Virus record (IMG/VR): IMGVR_UViG_3300046520_000207
Coordinates: 1-23,355 of that record
Length of the DNA: 23,355 nucleotides
Reading direction: 5' to 3' (one strand)
From: a virus
This document shows positions 22,826-23,355 of this stretch, piece after piece. The stretch's first letter is position 1, and every line of letters begins with the position of its first letter. A program made the position numbers and the translations under genes. The notes beneath the pieces are model-generated. The model did not search any database, had not been told where the DNA came from, and saw nothing but the letters and a program-made list of their open reading frames with translations.

Positions 22826-23021
22826 ACCACATAATTTATTATTTTAATTTTTTTATTTTGATTATTGAGGTGAGGGTGAGAATTAAATGGATTATTTACA
22901 ATGTTTTTGACGATTTGGAATTTGTATTACATAATAGACGATAGGAGTTTTTTTACTAAAAGGCCTTTGTTATTAGGATTTAATCGCCGTCTGGTTGAAT
23001 TTTACCACTTCGATTTACCAC
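22811..23021. other. Candidate phage attachment region (attP)
   Basis: TTTACCAC occurs as two pairs, at 22811 and 22823 and at 23001 and 23014, each pair about 12-13 bases apart. The second pair lies in the 3' end of the integrase gene. The sequence around the pairs is similar over about 30 bases (TTTACCAC, four or five bases, TTTACCACATWATTTA). Such paired direct repeats on both sides of an AT-rich segment next to the integrase are typical of integrase arm sites. The core is not identified; TATTACATAATA (22925) is one small inverted repeat in the middle. Confidence 0.5.
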
Positions 23022-23355
23022 ATTATTTAAAATATCCTCAATGACTTCACTTGATTCCACTAAGCGTTCCTGGTAAACATCAGTATACGTATTTAAAGTG
23101 ACAGCCACATCCTTATGGCCCACTCTTTTTGCTACCACGGTAGGAGCTACTCCAGCATCGATGAGCATTGTAATATTAGATCTGCGCAAATCATGGAATT
23201 TAATTTTTGGCATATCGAATTCTTTTATTAACTTACGAAAGATTTGCCGAATGGAATCAGGATTTAAAAAAGAATTCTTTTGACCAGGAACTACCCATTC
23301 ACTAGTATTCAATTCTCTACATTCCTGTAACACACTTTTCAAAGTCTCATTAAGA
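22980..23355 (-). CDS. int: Tyrosine-family integrase, C-terminal part (runs off right edge)
   Basis: At least 125 residues of the catalytic domain; the frame stays open to the window end, so the N-terminal domains and first catalytic arginine are missing. Present are the H-x-x-R box (KFHDLRRSNITMLIDAGV) and the late box VAKRVGHKDVAVTLNTYTDVY, in which GH and the final tyrosine region carry the catalytic His and nucleophile Tyr. The likely role is integration and excision of the phage genome. It is transcribed toward the late genes, with the candidate attP overlapping and following its 3' end. Whether the 5' part is intact cannot be judged. Confidence 0.95.
   Translation of the reverse strand, partial: LNETLKSVLQECRELNTSEWVVPGQKNSFLNPDSIRQIFRKLIKEFDMPKIKFHDLRRSNITMLIDAGVAPTVVAKRVGHKDVAVTLNTYTDVYQERLVESSEVIEDILNNVVNRSGKIQPDGD

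Noticed and set aside
22887-22910. A seven-codon frame with an excellent ribosome site (GAGGTGAGGGTGAG) in the candidate attP region.
   Set aside because: Too short to be a gene by itself. It could be the start of a gene cut off by recombination at attP, but the window cannot show this.

Overview
The window is most of the late half of a temperate siphovirus of a Bacillus-like Firmicute (low-GC Bacillaceae). The evidence is AT-rich DNA with strong GGAGG-type ribosome binding sites, ATG, GTG and TTG starts, HK97-type head genes, an XkdX-family protein, a Gram-positive phage holin with a CwlC/Xly-type amidase, and a tyrosine integrase at the end. No host genes are visible.

Layout. (1) 52-7035, + strand: packaging and head, with P27-type small and large terminase, portal, prohead protease, HK97-fold capsid, a small unassigned protein, and four head-tail joining/tail-terminator proteins, mostly overlapping or separated by a few bases. 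(2) 7048-11029: tail, with two tandem paralogous tail tube proteins, a G/GT tail chaperone pair joined by a -1 frameshift signal, and an 824-aa tape measure carrying a 38-residue repeat. (3) 11043-16090: tail tip, with a distal tail protein, a hub-like protein, a fibre-like protein, two small proteins (one XkdX-type) and an 837-aa baseplate protein ending in a glycerophosphodiester phosphodiesterase domain, probably used on teichoic acid. (4) 16091-17453: two convergent accessory genes of unknown role, fenced by terminators. (5) 17454-18538: holin and amidase. (6) 18638-19864, - strand: a membrane-anchored surface protein and a three-gene overlapping cluster of a small Cro/CI repressor, a SinI-like 52-aa protein and an 82-aa unknown. 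(7) 20143-22751, + strand: a plasmid- or ICE-like module of a 40-aa leader ORF, FtsK/SpoIIIE-type ATPase, replication-relaxation family protein, small membrane protein and zinc ribbon protein. (8) 22751-23355: back-to-back terminators, a candidate attP with paired TTTACCAC motifs, and the C-terminal part of a tyrosine integrase running off the right edge.

The head and tail genes form one rightward late operon with internal and terminal hairpins. Lysis follows after an apparent insertion. The repressor cluster and the FtsK module diverge from a region holding several GACAA motifs that look like operators. Because late genes, candidate attP and integrase are contiguous with no host DNA between them, the window reads more like free or circular phage DNA than an integrated prophage; this is inference.

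Seven start codons were moved from the longest open frame using ribosome-binding-site spacing or paralogy (protease, DUF3168 protein, second tail tube, GDPD protein, - strand accessory gene, 82-aa protein, membrane protein). The 80-aa accessory gene was likewise shortened to its RBS-preceded ATG. Five small genes (57, 45, 52, 40 and 45 aa) were found by reading the sequence.
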